From Acidobacteriota bacterium (lineage in GTDB: Bacteria; Acidobacteriota; Vicinamibacteria; Vicinamibacterales; SCN-69-37): a stretch of DNA of 64,000 nt. This document shows, one piece after another, positions 9,610 through 19,846 of this stretch. How positions within the stretch are numbered: the first letter of the stretch is position 1; each line of letters begins with the position of its first letter. The DNA is taken from positions 30,152 to 94,151 of the forward strand of contig JADYYY010000021.1 of NCBI GenBank assembly GCA_020853395.1, written 5' to 3'. The notes under the pieces were generated by a model. The model ran no database searches. It saw only the letters and a list, made by a program, of their open reading frames with translations, and was not told where the DNA came from. A program made the position numbers and the translations under genes.

Positions 9610-11718
9610 GTGCGCGTCTGGCCGGGCTCCCCTGCTCCCCTCGGTGCAACCTTCGACGGCAACGGAACCAACTTCGCGTTGTTCTCCGACCACGCGACGA
9701 AGGTGGAACTGTGCCTGTTCGATCGGCCCGGCGCGCGCGTCGAACAGCGGCGGGTACCGTTCGCGGAACGGACGAACGGCGTGTGGCACGCGTACCTGCC
9801 CGACGTGCGTCCCGGCCAGTTGTACGGCTACCGCGTCCACGGCCCCTGGGATCCGGCGCTCGGCCACCGATTCAATCCGGCCAAGCTCGTCCTCGATCCG
9901 TACGCGCGGGCGTTCGGCCGGGAGCTCGACTGGGACACGGCGCTCTTCGGCTTCGAGCGCGGCACCGACGGCGACGGCCCGCCCGACATGTCGGACAGCG
10001 CCCCGTTCGCCACGCTCGCCGTGGTCTCCGGCCACGAGCCGTTCGACTGGCTGGGCGATCGCCGGCCGGTGCGCCCGTGGTCCGATACGGTCATCTACGA
10101 GGCGCACGTGAAGGGCGCCACGGCGCGCCACGAATCGATTCCGCCCGCGCTGCGCGGAACGTTCCTTGGGCTGGCGTGCCCTCCGTTCATCGAGCACCTG
10201 CTCGGGCTCGGCGTGACGGCGGTCGAGCTGCTCCCGGTCCACGCTCACGCCGACGAGTGGGAAATCGCCGAGACGGCCCGAACGAACTACTGGGGCTACA
10301 ACACGCTCTCCTTCTTCGTGCCCGATGCGCGCTTCGCCACGTCCTCCGCGACGCGCACGCGCGAGTTCAAGATGATGGTGCGGGCGCTGCACGAGGCCGG
10401 CCTCGAGGTCATCCTCGACGTGGTCTACAACCACACGGCGGAAGGCGGGCATCTCGGCCCGACGCTCTCGTGGCGCGGCATCGACAACCGCAGCTACTAC
10501 CGCCTCGATCCCGGCCGGCCGTCGCGCTACGAAGACTTCACCGGCTGCGGCAATACGCTCGACCTGCGGCATCCGCGGGGGCTGCAGCTCGTGATGGACA
10601 GTCTCCGGTTCTGGGTCACGGAGATGCACGTCGACGGGTTCCGGTTCGACCTCACCACCGTGCTGGCGCGCGACTCGCCCGAGTTCACGCCTCGCGCGCC
10701 GCTGCTCCAGGCGATCGCCCAGGATCCGATGCTCGCCGGCGTCAAGCTCATCGCCGAGCCGTGGGATGTCGGGCCCGGCGGATTCCGGCTCGGCCAGTTC
10801 CCCGCGGGCTGGTCGGAATGGAACGCCTACTTCCGAGACGACGTCCGGCGCTTCTGGCGCGGCGATGCCGGCATGCTGTCGAAGCTCGCGTATCGCCTTT
10901 CGGGCAGCAGCGATCTGTTCGGCACCGCCCGGCGCGGCCCCACCGCGAGCATCAACTACGTCATCGCCCACGACGGGTTCACGCTGGCCGATCTCGTCTC
11001 GTATCGCGAGAAGCACAACGACGCGAACGGCGAGGGGAACCGCGACGGCGAGACGAACAACTTCAGTTGGAACTGCGGTGTCGAAGGCCCCACCGACGAC
11101 GCGACCGTGCTCGAGCAGCGGGATCGGCACCGGCGCAATCTGATGACGACGCTGATCGTCTCGATCGGGGTGCCGATGATCTCGGGCGGCGACGAGGTCG
11201 GGCGATCGCAGCAGGGCAACAACAACGCGTACTGCCACGACTCGCCGTTGAGCTGGACGCCGTGGCGTCTCCAGGATCGCGACCGCGACTTCCTGGCGTT
11301 CGTGCGCCGGCTCGTCACGTTCCGGATGTCGCATCCGGTGTTCCGGCGCAGCACGTTCCTGAACGGCGCGGGTCACGCCGCCGCGGACGTGCGCTGGCTC
11401 CGGCCGGAAGGCGGCGAGATGACGCCGGCCGACTGGGCCGCCGGCGATCGGCGCGCGCTCGGGATGCTGCTCGACGGCCGCACGATCCCGCAGCGCACGG
11501 CGCGCGGCGAGCCCATCGTCGGCGCCACGCTGCTCGTGCTGTTCAACGCGAGTGACGCCGACCTCGCGTTCGAGCTGCCGGCCGCGGACGCTGCCGGCTC
11601 CTGGATCCTCGTGCTCGACACGGCCGAGCCCACGCGGCCGGCGCAGCCGATTGGCGATCAACGAACGCTCGCCGTGCCGGCCGGCAGCCTGGTCGTGTTA
11701 CAGAAGCTTACGGCTTAA
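9610..11718 (+). CDS. glgX: Glycogen debranching enzyme GlgX (isoamylase-type, GH13)
   Basis: Hydrolyses alpha-1,6 branches of glycogen limit dextrins. The 702-residue protein starts with a CBM48 domain (SPAPLGATFDGNGTNFALFS) and then the GH13 barrel: region I DVVYNHTAEG near residue 271, region II GFRFDLTT with nucleophile Asp near 342, region III LIAEPWDVG with the acid/base Glu near 381, and region IV IAHDGF near 453. The GlgX/TreX signature NNNAYCHDSPLSW is near residue 538. Start GTG at 9610 fits both CBM48 and the -10 position. No other glycogen gene is in the window, so it appears as a stand-alone gene. Confidence 0.95.
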   Translation: MRVWPGSPAPLGATFDGNGTNFALFSDHATKVELCLFDRPGARVEQRRVPFAERTNGVWHAYLPDVRPGQLYGYRVHGPWDPALGHRFNPAKLVLDPYARAFGRELDWDTALFGFERGTDGDGPPDMSDSAPFATLAVVSGHEPFDWLGDRRPVRPWSDTVIYEAHVKGATARHESIPPALRGTFLGLACPPFIEHLLGLGVTAVELLPVHAHADEWEIAETARTNYWGYNTLSFFVPDARFATSSATRTREFKMMVRALHEAGLEVILDVVYNHTAEGGHLGPTLSWRGIDNRSYYRLDPGRPSRYEDFTGCGNTLDLRHPRGLQLVMDSLRFWVTEMHVDGFRFDLTTVLARDSPEFTPRAPLLQAIAQDPMLAGVKLIAEPWDVGPGGFRLGQFPAGWSEWNAYFRDDVRRFWRGDAGMLSKLAYRLSGSSDLFGTARRGPTASINYVIAHDGFTLADLVSYREKHNDANGEGNRDGETNNFSWNCGVEGPTDDATVLEQRDRHRRNLMTTLIVSIGVPMISGGDEVGRSQQGNNNAYCHDSPLSWTPWRLQDRDRDFLAFVRRLVTFRMSHPVFRRSTFLNGAGHAAADVRWLRPEGGEMTPADWAAGDRRALGMLLDGRTIPQRTARGEPIVGATLLVLFNASDADLAFELPAADAAGSWILVLDTAEPTRPAQPIGDQRTLAVPAGSLVVLQKLTA

Positions 11719-11835
11719 TAATTGGGGCCTAGGGCTTACGGCTTACGACTCATGGCCTGAGGCGTAAGCGGCAAGGCCCAAGCCGTGAAGCGTAGGGCGT
11801 GAGGCGCAAGCCGTAAGACCTAAGCCGTACGCCCC
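11704..11835. repeat. Degenerate AAGCCGTAAGCC repeat tract, copy 3 (largest)
   Basis: Begins inside the last codons of glgX (AAGCTTACGGCTTA). It continues with GGGCTTACGGCTTACG in one orientation, then switches to GAGGCGTAAGCGGCAAGG, CCAAGCCGTGAAGCG, GCAAGCCGTAAGACC and TAAGCCGTACG in the other. The two halves can pair (for example GGCTTACGGCTT with AAGCCGTAAG), so the transcript could form a long imperfect hairpin after glgX. No coding potential. Confidence 0.65.
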
Positions 11836-11975
11836 ACGAGTCCCCTGGCCGTCGGCCAGGCGCTGAAACGAGGACTGGTGTCGTTCGACGATCTCTCGTC
11901 GGGACATCGGCGCTATCGGTGACACGATTTGGCACGGTGAGCAACGCCTGCCCCGACGCCCTCGTCTAAGCGCCT

Positions 11976-14462
11976 GTGTCAACAACATCCTTCTCCGTTT
12001 CGGCCTTTCTGATGTCGCTCATGGCGCCTGCGCTCCGCCTCCTCAGCCGAGAAAAGCGGTTCGCGGACTTTGCCATCGTCACGTTGGCCATCGGTATCGG
12101 CGCACTGACCACAGCGTTCGCGATCGTCTATGGCGTGCTTCTCAAGCCGCTCCGATACGCAGAACCGGGACGTCTCTATGCGATCGCCGAGTTCGCATCC
12201 CAGTTTGCGAAGGAGTATCCCAGCCTGCCGGTCAACGCGGCGCACTTCAACCGATGGCAGCGGCAATGCGCGTCGTGCGAGTCAGGCGCGCTGATTCTCA
12301 GCAGCTCATTCGACCTCACCGGAGACGGCGAGCCCGAGCGTCTCGAGGGCGTGGAAACGACGTGGCAGTTGTTCCAGCTTCTCGGCGTGCGCCCGCAACT
12401 GGGGCGGACGTTCGTCGAAGACGATGACGTGCCAGGAAGTCCCGCGCACGTGGTAATGACCGACGCGCTGTGGCGCCGCCGCTTTGCTGCGGATCCAAGC
12501 ATCGTCGGCCGGACGATTCAGCTCAACGACCAGGCCCATGTCGTCGTCGGCGTCCTGGCCCCGAACTTCCGGTTCCCCGTCGGCCGACAGCTCCACTCGG
12601 TCATGGCATTGCCCGACCGCACCGAGGTGTTCCGGCCGCTTCGTCTGCGGTGGGCCAATCTGTCGGATGTCGGAGGCTTCAACTTCGCGGGCGTGATGCG
12701 GCTGCGCCCTGGCGCCACGCCCGAGCGCGCGCAAGCGGAGATGACGGCGGCCGTCGCGGACGCGGGCGTGAAGATGAAGACGGAGCTTCGGGCGCTCCTC
12801 AGTCCCCTTCACGAGCGCATGACCGGCGCGTCTCGCGATGCCTTGTGGCTGCTATTTGGTGGTGTCGGTGCGCTGCTGCTGATCGTGTGCGCGAATCTCG
12901 GTCACATGATGGTCATCAGAGCGTCCCGCCGCACGCGCGACGCGGTCATTCGTCGGGCGCTCGGCGCACGAAGCCTGAGTCTCTTCGTCGAAACGATGTC
13001 GATAAGCGGCGCCGTCGCGGCCATTGGCGGCATCAGCGGCGCGGCGCTCGCGTTCGTTGGCGTGCGGTTGTTCGTGAACATGGCGCCAACGGACGTCCCG
13101 CGGCTGGATGAGATTGCCGTCAACGCACCGGCACTGATGTTCGCCGCCGGCATTTCCCTGGCGTGCGGCGTCATCTGCGGCCTCTGGCCCGCGATCCGGC
13201 TGAGCCGAGCGACATCGATCGCGGTGCTCAGGGAAGTCTCGCAACGTACCACGGAAACACGAGGCGCTCGCCGGATGCGGGAAGGGCTGGTGGCCGCCGA
13301 AGTCACACTGACTACCGTTCTGGTGATCGTGGCAGCCCTGCTCGGCATGAGCTTCCTCAGCGTCATGAACGTCGATCGCGGCTTCGACGTGAACCAGGTG
13401 CTCACGGCAGACATCACGTTGCCAGCCGCACGGTATCCGGGCAGTGACGACCGCGAACAGTTTCATCACCGGATGCTCGACGCCCTGAATACGCTGCCGG
13501 GCGTCACATCGGCCGGCCTCGTCAGCTCACTCCCATTGAAAGCGCAAAGCTGGCGAACCGTGATCAGAAAAGAAGGAGATGCGCGGCCGCTGCTCGAACA
13601 TCCGTTGGCCCACTTCCGGTTCGTGAGCCCTCGCTATTTCGAGACGATGGGCATCGGCGTGCGCGAGGGACGCGTGATGTCGGATGACGATCACGGGCGC
13701 CCCGTGGCGGTGGTCTCCGCAAGCGCGGCCGCACGAGCGTGGCCCGGCGAGAGTCCGGTGGGCAAGCGCATTCGAGCAGACAGCGGCAACGGCACGGATC
13801 CGCGATGGGTCGATGTCGTTGGCGTCGTTGCCGACGTGCGCACCGTGGGGCTCGAGGAGGCGCCGCCCCTCATGGTCTACGTGCCCTATTGGGACGGAGT
13901 CCTGCACCAGGGCAATGTGTGGGGGAACGCAACGTACGTGCTCCGCACGCCGCACGATCCTGCCGCGCTGGCTGGCTCGCTCCGTCGCGCCGTCCGGGAA
14001 CTCGACGCAGCGCTTCCCCTGGCGGACCTGCGGACCATGGAAGACGTCGCGCGAGCGTCGGTCGCGACGCGGCAATTCAACACGCTGCTCGCCGGCATCT
14101 TCGCCGCCGCGACGCTGGTGCTCGCCTGCCTCGGTGTGTATGGCGCGACCGAATATTCGGTGGCGTGCCGCACGCGCGAGATCGGACTCCGGATGGCGCT
14201 CGGTGCTCAACAATCCACCATCCTACGGCAGGTGCTGCTTCAGGGCATGTCACCGGTCATTGGTGGACTCGTGCTCGGTGTATTCGCCGCCCTCTGGGTC
14301 GGACGGATCATCGGCAGTATGTTCTTCGGTGTGGCGGCTCACGACCCAGTGACGATTGCCGTCGTCGCGTCGATCCTGACCATCGTCGGGGCTGCCGCGT
14401 GCTGGCTACCAGCGCGGCGCGCGGCAGCGATCGCCCCGGCCCACGCACTGCGCCAGGATTGA
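11976..14462 (+). CDS. ADOP/MacB-type FtsX permease (ABC transporter permease, no ATPase domain)
   Basis: An 828-residue inner-membrane protein with the acidobacterial ADOP layout: N-terminal helix (about residues 33-55, FAIVTLAIGIGALTTAFAIV), a MacB-like periplasmic domain, a first FtsX block of helices (about 285-430), a second periplasmic domain, and a second FtsX block at the C terminus (TLVLACLGVYGATEYSVACR, then VGRIIGSMFFGVAAHDPVTI). Such permeases move lipids, peptides or extracellular signals with a separate ATPase, which is not present here. The frame opens at GTG 11976; ATG 12012 is an alternative. The DUF/PadR-like N-terminal extension common in this family is absent. The 257 nt before it hold the repeat tract and a possible gene remnant. 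Substrate unknown. Confidence 0.85.
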   Translation: MSTTSFSVSAFLMSLMAPALRLLSREKRFADFAIVTLAIGIGALTTAFAIVYGVLLKPLRYAEPGRLYAIAEFASQFAKEYPSLPVNAAHFNRWQRQCASCESGALILSSSFDLTGDGEPERLEGVETTWQLFQLLGVRPQLGRTFVEDDDVPGSPAHVVMTDALWRRRFAADPSIVGRTIQLNDQAHVVVGVLAPNFRFPVGRQLHSVMALPDRTEVFRPLRLRWANLSDVGGFNFAGVMRLRPGATPERAQAEMTAAVADAGVKMKTELRALLSPLHERMTGASRDALWLLFGGVGALLLIVCANLGHMMVIRASRRTRDAVIRRALGARSLSLFVETMSISGAVAAIGGISGAALAFVGVRLFVNMAPTDVPRLDEIAVNAPALMFAAGISLACGVICGLWPAIRLSRATSIAVLREVSQRTTETRGARRMREGLVAAEVTLTTVLVIVAALLGMSFLSVMNVDRGFDVNQVLTADITLPAARYPGSDDREQFHHRMLDALNTLPGVTSAGLVSSLPLKAQSWRTVIRKEGDARPLLEHPLAHFRFVSPRYFETMGIGVREGRVMSDDDHGRPVAVVSASAAARAWPGESPVGKRIRADSGNGTDPRWVDVVGVVADVRTVGLEEAPPLMVYVPYWDGVLHQGNVWGNATYVLRTPHDPAALAGSLRRAVRELDAALPLADLRTMEDVARASVATRQFNTLLAGIFAAATLVLACLGVYGATEYSVACRTREIGLRMALGAQQSTILRQVLLQGMSPVIGGLVLGVFAALWVGRIIGSMFFGVAAHDPVTIAVVASILTIVGAAACWLPARRAAAIAPAHALRQD

Positions 14463-14538
14463 ACCGGCACGTCGCGTCAATGAACCTCGAGCGGAGCGCG
14501 AGCGCCCGTCTATGGTGTTGCTTCCGTGAGCTTCCTCG

Positions 14539-14736
14539 TCCAGCCGACAGCTCCCAAGGAGACTGACTGGCTGCCGTGGGCCTCGGCAAAAAGGTCAGGG
14601 GCAGCACCCGGCCGAGGCTGTCGTGCGGCCGCTCCTGGTTGTAGATCCGCAGCCACGCGGTCGTGAGCGTGCGGAGTTCGGCGATCGATTCGAAGAGGTG
14701 CGCATTGAGCACCTCCGTCCGGTCGCTCCGATTGCC
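14539..14736 (-). pseudogene. IS3-family transposase (OrfB integrase core) C-terminal remnant
   Basis: The minus-strand frame reads RTEVLNAHLFESIAELRT followed by WLRIYNQERPHDSLGR and PLTFLPRP, the last 60 or so residues of an IS3 OrfB/IS-type rve integrase. The catalytic DDE residues lie upstream and are absent. The frame runs past the usual stop after ELSA, so the end is eroded. It abuts the IS701 remnant, with the missing N-terminal part expected exactly where that remnant starts. Confidence 0.85.
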
Positions 14737-14745
14737 ACTACTTTG

Positions 14746-15233
14746 TCACCTTCGTAAGGGTGGGGGAGTCTGCCGAAAGCTATCGAGCATCGCGAGGAGC
14801 CGGGGCGTGTGAATCACGTAGAGCAAGCCGAAGATTTCGCGGATCCACAAGCGGACGGTCGGTAGCGTGGGGGCGTCGAGGTCGGGCGTGCGGAGGCGTT
14901 CGGTCTGCAGGAAGGTGTGGGCCACGGCGACGAGGACCGCATGATGCGTCCACCCACGATAGCGCCGGCCTTCGAAGTGGTCGAAGCCGAGGTCATCTTT
15001 TAGTTCGCGATACTGCTGTTCAATCGGCCACCGGCTGCGGGCGAGCGTGACGAGGTCTTGCAGCGTGGCGTCGGCATCGAGATTGAGCAAGTAGTACTTC
15101 CGGTCGGTGCCATCGGGCGCTTGCTCGCAGAGCAGCCAGCGCTCACCGCGCGCCCGAGTGGGCCTCACGCGCAACGCGAGGAACTGACCGGTCAACGGGC
15201 CCTTCGTGCCTTGGCCCCACGACGGGCTGCCAC
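14746..15233 (-). pseudogene. IS701-family transposase C-terminal remnant
   Basis: About 160 residues remain, from GTKGPLTGQFLALRVRP through WLLCEQ, KYYLLNL, WPIEQQYRELKDDLGFDHFE to the TGA at 14746. The Glu of the DDE triad (in the EQQYRELK region) is present but both catalytic Asp residues are lost with the N-terminal half. The open frame continues upstream only as an antisense shadow of fabH, so the real homology ends a few bases beyond the fabH stop. Not functional. Confidence 0.85.
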
Positions 15234-15251
15234 CGGTCGGCGGGAGCCGCT

Positions 15252-16246
<995 letters not shown>

Positions 16247-16253
<7 letters not shown>

Positions 16254-17269
16254 AGCCGGTTGTCCTTCCCGGGCGCGATCAGCCCGAAGTACTCGTACGC
16301 GCGCGCGGTGGCGACCCGCCCGCGCGGCGTGCGATCCAGGAAGCCGATCTGGATCAGATACGGCTCGTAGATGTCCTCGATGGCGTCCTTCTCTTCGCCG
16401 ATCGCCGCGGCGAGGCTGTTGAGGCCGACCGGCCCGCCCGAGAACTTGTCGATGATCGTGCGGAGCAGCCGCCGATCCGCCTCGTCGAACCCGTGCGCGT
16501 CGACCTCGAGCAGCCGCAGCGCGTCGAGACAGACGGCCGCGGTAATCCGCCCGTCGGCCCGCACTTCCGCGAAGTCGCGCACGCGGCGCAGCAAGCGGTT
16601 CGCGATGCGCGGCGTGCCGCGCGACCGGCGGGCGATCTCGGCGGCCGCCTCGGACGCGATCGCGACACCCAGGATCCGGGCCGACCGCGTGAGGATCGTC
16701 GTGACGTCCGACTCCTCGTAGAAATCGAGCCGATGCACGATGCCGAACCGCGCGCGCAACGGGGACGTGAGCAGGCCGGCGCGCGTCGTCGCGCCGACGA
16801 GCGTGAACGGCTGCAGCGGCACCTTGACCGAGCGGGCGCCAGGGCCCTGCCCGATCATGATGTCCAGCTCGAAGTCCTCCATCGCCGGATAGAGGATCTC
16901 CTCGATGGCCGCGCTCATCCGGTGCACTTCGTCGATGAAGAGCACGTCGCGCGCCTGCAGGTTCGTGAGAATCGCCGCGAGGTCGCCCGGCCGCTCGAGC
17001 ACGGGCCCGGACGTCGATCGCACCGGCACGCCGAGCTCGTTGCCGATGACGTACGCGAGCGTGGTCTTGCCGAGACCGGGCGGGCCGTACAGCAGGACGT
17101 GATCGAGCGCTTCGTGACGCTGCTTCGCGGCGGCGATCGAGACCTGCAGGTTGGCGCGCACGCGTTCCTGCCCGATGTAGTCGTCGAGCGTCCGCGGACG
17201 GAGCCCGGTCTCGTACTGGGCGTCGTCGTCCACGCGGGATGCGGTCGTGAGCCGGGCGTCGGCCGTCAT
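16247..17269 (-). CDS. ruvB: Holliday junction branch migration helicase RuvB
   Basis: The AAA+ motor of the RuvAB complex. Seen over 340 residues: [16 protein letters not shown] near residue 30, Walker [11 protein letters not shown] near 65, Walker B LFIDEVHR near 115, sensor GATTRAGLL near 164, arginine finger region PLRARFG, and the C-terminal winged-helix domain with [12 protein letters not shown] and [13 protein letters not shown]. The ATG at 17269 comes 2 nt after the ruvA stop. The frame is open for another 740 nt upstream, but that stretch is the shadow of ruvA. Co-transcribed with yebC-ruvC-ruvA-fabH. Confidence 0.97.
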
Positions 17270-17271
17270 GA

Positions 17272-17868
17272 TCAGCGCGCGAGCTCCCGCAGCGTCTCGC
17301 GCAGGAGCGGTTCGAACGCGCGCGCCTCGCTGCGGCCGATGACGGTGTCGACCGTCTTCTCGACCGCGTGGCGCTGGTAGCCGAGGTTGACGAGCGCCGA
17401 GAGGATGTCGTCCCTGACCTCGTCGCCGCCCGCCCGCCGTGGCGCGTCGGCCGCCTCGTCCACGGCGGCCGGCAGCCGATCCTTCAGCTCGAGCACGAGC
17501 CGCTCCGCCGTCTTGCGGCCGATCCCCGGCGTCCGCGTGAGACGCGCCACGTCGCCGTGGCGCACCGCGCGCACGAGCTCGGCAGGCTCGATCCCGGACA
17601 GCACGGCGAGCGCCAGCTTCGGCCCGACGCCGTTCACGCCGATCAGCCGCTCGAACAGCGTGCGTTCCAACGCCGTGTGGAAACCGTACAGTTGAATGGC
17701 CTCGTCGGTCACCCGCGTGTAGACGCCGAGCGCGACCCGCTCGCCGCGATCGCCGACGGCGTAGAACGTCGAGAGCGGCACGAGGACCTCGTAGCCCACG
17801 CCACCGACGTCCACCACCAGTCGAGGGACCTGTTTCTCGAGCAGCGTGCCGGACAGATGCGCGATCAC
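17272..17868 (-). CDS. ruvA: Holliday junction DNA-binding subunit RuvA
   Basis: Binds four-way junctions as a tetramer and loads RuvB. The 198-residue protein has the N-terminal OB fold ([26 protein letters not shown]), the helix-hairpin-helix motifs [16 protein letters not shown] near residue 80 and [18 protein letters not shown] near 115, and the C-terminal RuvB-contact domain ([18 protein letters not shown]). The acidic pin between the HhH motifs is not obvious to me by eye. ATGA overlap with the ruvC stop. Confidence 0.96.
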   Translation of the reverse strand: MIAHLSGTLLEKQVPRLVVDVGGVGYEVLVPLSTFYAVGDRGERVALGVYTRVTDEAIQLYGFHTALERTLFERLIGVNGVGPKLALAVLSGIEPAELVRAVRHGDVARLTRTPGIGRKTAERLVLELKDRLPAAVDEAADAPRRAGGDEVRDDILSALVNLGYQRHAVEKTVDTVIGRSEARAFEPLLRETLRELAR

Positions 17869-18425
17869 GGCGCCTGTCGTCGGGCGCCGGCCGGCAACTG
17901 GGCGTGCCGCCAGCTCCGGAGATGGCGCGGCACGCGCGCCGGCGTGGCATGCGCCGAGCCGGCCGACTGCGCGTGGCAGAGCGCGACGGCGAGCGCATCG
18001 GCGGCATCGTGCGGCGCGGGAGGTACCTCCAGACCGAGCAGCAGCTTGACCATCTGCTGCATCTGCGTCTTCTCCGCGCGGCCGTAGCCGGTCACCGCGA
18101 CCTTGATTTCAGCGGGCGCGTACTCGTACGGCCGGAGGCCGGCCTCGATCACCGCGAGCACGGCGACGCCGCGAGCCTGGCCGAGGACGAGCGCGCTGCG
18201 CACGTTGCGGGCGTGAAAGAGCGTTTCGATGGCCACGCAATCCGGCGCGTGCGCGCGCAGCAGTTCGCGAAGGCCGTCGTGGATCACGCGCAGCCGTTCG
18301 GGAAGCGTCGACGCGAGCGGCGGCGACACCGCACCGCAGGCGACGAGCCGATGCCGGGTGCCGTCCGACTCCACGCAGCCGTAGCCGGTGCGGACGGATC
18401 CCGGATCGATCCCGAAGATCCTCAC
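17865..18425 (-). CDS. ruvC: Holliday junction resolvase RuvC
   Basis: Cuts Holliday junctions as a dimer. The 186-residue reading starts at GTG 18425 ([16 protein letters not shown]), because the first catalytic Asp must lie near residue 7 and the GTG overlaps the yebC stop (GTGA). An open frame to 18473 would put it at 23. Other catalytic acids: Glu in [12 protein letters not shown] near residue 70, and the pair in [13 protein letters not shown] near 140. The RuvA ATG overlaps its stop. Order yebC-ruvC-ruvA-ruvB is the common bacterial arrangement. Confidence 0.95.
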   Translation of the reverse strand: MRIFGIDPGSVRTGYGCVESDGTRHRLVACGAVSPPLASTLPERLRVIHDGLRELLRAHAPDCVAIETLFHARNVRSALVLGQARGVAVLAVIEAGLRPYEYAPAEIKVAVTGYGRAEKTQMQQMVKLLLGLEVPPAPHDAADALAVALCHAQSAGSAHATPARVPRHLRSWRHAQLPAGARRQAP

Positions 18426-19171
18426 GCCAGGGAGGCCTCGATTTCCTTCTCGTCGAGATCGACGTTCGACCACACGTTCTTCGTGTCGTCGTGCTCCTCG
18501 AGCATCTCCATCAGCTTGATCATCTGCTGGGCCGGCTTGCCTTCGAGCTTGATGTAGTTCTGCGGCAGCATGGCGATCTCGCTCGTGTCGGGCTCGATGC
18601 CGAGCTTCTTCACCGCCTCGAGCACCGCCCCGTGCGCCTCCGGCGCGCTGATGATCTCCCAGGCCTCGCCGTCGTCTCGCATGTCGTCGGCGCCGGCGTC
18701 GAGAACGACGTTCATCAGCGCATCCTCGCTCGCCTTGGACTTGTCGACGACGATGTGCCCCTTCTTCTCGAACATCCAGGCCACACTGTTCGACTCGCCG
18801 AGGTTCCCGCCGTACTTGCCGAAGATGTGCCGGATCTCGCTGACGGTGCGGTTCTTGTTGTCGGTGAGCGCCTCGACGATGAGCGCCACGCCGCCGGGAC
18901 CGTAGCCTTCGTAGGTCACCTCGTCGTAGCTGACGCCCTCCTCCTCACCCGTGCCGCGGCGGATCGCGCGCTTGATGTTGTCGGCGGGCATGTTGACCTG
19001 TTTCGCGTCCGCGATCACGGTGCGAAGCCGCGGATTGGTATCCGGGTCGCCGCCGCCGTTGCGGGCCGCGACGGTCAGCTCCTTGATGATCCGCGTGAAC
19101 ACCTTGCCGCGCTTGGCGTCGGCGGCGCCCTTCTTGTGCTTGATCGTGTGCCACTTGGAATGGCCGGACAT
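18422..19171 (-). CDS. yebC: YebC/TACO1-family protein
   Basis: A 249-residue YebC/PmpR protein. Members act as transcription regulators or, by recent work, as ribosome-associated factors that ease polyproline stalling. Signature: MSGHSKWHTIKHKKGAADAK at the N terminus, GGGDPDTNPRLR near residue 39, NMPADNIKRAIRRGTGE near 60, YEGYGPGGVALIVEALTDN near 86. Full length. A TAAAAT hexamer lies 39 nt upstream and GGGAAAG about 10 nt upstream of the ATG, so unlike several neighbours it has a normal leader. First gene of the ruv operon. Confidence 0.95.
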   Translation of the reverse strand: MSGHSKWHTIKHKKGAADAKRGKVFTRIIKELTVAARNGGGDPDTNPRLRTVIADAKQVNMPADNIKRAIRRGTGEEEGVSYDEVTYEGYGPGGVALIVEALTDNKNRTVSEIRHIFGKYGGNLGESNSVAWMFEKKGHIVVDKSKASEDALMNVVLDAGADDMRDDGEAWEIISAPEAHGAVLEAVKKLGIEPDTSEIAMLPQNYIKLEGKPAQQMIKLMEMLEEHDDTKNVWSNVDLDEKEIEASLA

Positions 19172-19210
19172 TGCTCGCTCGCTTTCCCAGATATCGAAGA
19201 CGGACCGCGA

Positions 19211-19216
19211 ATTTTA
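19211..19216 (-). promoter_or_regulatory. -10 hexamer of the yebC-ruvCAB-fabH operon
   Basis: Minus-strand TAAAAT followed by a 39-nt leader to the yebC ATG. It is AT-rich within a GC-rich gap; assigned by sequence only. Confidence 0.5.
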
Positions 19217-19311
19217 GCATGCGGTCAGGACCGTTTCAGCCTGCCGTGCGAGACCTCAGCGGCGGCCGTCCCGGCGGCATCGCATCGTCGTCCGCCACCC
19301 GCAGCGCCGCG

Positions 19312-19317
19312 TACAAT
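19312..19317 (+). promoter_or_regulatory. -10 hexamer of the four-gene cassette, leaderless arrangement
   Basis: TACAAT ends 6 nt before GTG 19324. There is no ribosome binding site. Supports both the start of the small gene and a single promoter for the cassette. Confidence 0.6.
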
Positions 19318-19323
19318 GACCGT

Positions 19324-19578
19324 GTGTCCCGCGAGGATCTGATCCGATTCGTGAGGCGCGACTGGGCGAGGGTCGCTCGAGCCAAGGATCAGCACTGGCT
19401 TCGGCAGAAGCGCAGCCGGGTGGCGTCCGACGCCTGCCGCGCGGCTGACGACCTGCGCGGTCAGGCGCGGGATGCCGCCCGCCCGCGAACCTCGTCGCTG
19501 GCCGACCGGCTCGCGGATCTCGAGACGCATGGTCGCGTCGGGCGCGCCTTGCGTGCCGTCACTTCCTCCGTCCGCTGA
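19324..19578 (+). CDS. Small charged protein, first gene of a toxin-antitoxin-like cassette
   Basis: An 84-residue basic protein with no domain I can name with certainty. It opens SREDLIRFVRRDWARVARAK and ends LADRLADLETHGRVGRALR. Alternating Arg/Asp/Leu suggests an all-helical fold; no signal or membrane segment. Similar small proteins occur, to my recollection, just upstream of nucleotidyltransferase-like genes in related bacteria, which matches the gene that overlaps its 3' end. GTG 19324 is chosen because a TACAAT hexamer ends 6 nt before it; the frame itself is open further upstream. Function unknown; possibly the partner (antitoxin-like) of the nucleotidyltransferase. Confidence 0.6.
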   Translation: MSREDLIRFVRRDWARVARAKDQHWLRQKRSRVASDACRAADDLRGQARDAARPRTSSLADRLADLETHGRVGRALRAVTSSVR

Positions 19579-19846
19579 ACTCTTGGCCGCGCTGTCGCGC
19601 GCGCTCGCCGACCTCGGCGTCGGATGGTACGTCTTCGGCGCGCAGGCCGTGGTGCACTGGGGACGGCCTCGTCTCACCGAGGACATCGACGTGACGGTGC
19701 AGCTCGGCACCATCGGCACGGCGGACGCGATCGAACGGCTGCAGCGAGCCGGGTTCGCCGCGCGCGGCGAGGACACACCGGACTTCATCGCGACCCGGGT
19801 AGGCGTCCCCTCGCCGCTGTGGGCGTATGATGGCATATACATATGA
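19529..19846 (+). CDS. Short nucleotidyltransferase-fold protein (probably truncated)
   Basis: About 105 residues with the N-terminal half of a DNA-polymerase-beta-type nucleotidyltransferase fold: LGVGWYVFGAQAVVHWGRPR then LTEDIDVTVQL, in which DID would supply two metal-binding acids. Related families (DUF6036/AbiEii-like) are about 160-200 aa and carry a third acid and an LAGRPKDLED-type helix; these are missing here because the frame stops after ATRVGVPSPLWAYDGIYI. Start is ATG 19529 or GTG 19553, both overlapping the previous gene. Its TGA overlaps the next ATG (ATGA), so it is still coupled to the antitoxin gene, which speaks for a transcribed reading frame even if the protein is a remnant. 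Confidence 0.6.
   Translation: MVASGAPCVPSLPPSAELLAALSRALADLGVGWYVFGAQAVVHWGRPRLTEDIDVTVQLGTIGTADAIERLQRAGFAARGEDTPDFIATRVGVPSPLWAYDGIYI

Noticed and set aside
7864..11835. Repeat tracts considered as a CRISPR array
   Set aside because: Units are short, degenerate, in both orientations and without regular spacers; no cas genes occur.
11743..11988. A small minus-strand open frame in the gap before the ADOP permease
   Set aside because: Much of it is translated from the repeat tract, it has no ribosome binding site and no domain.
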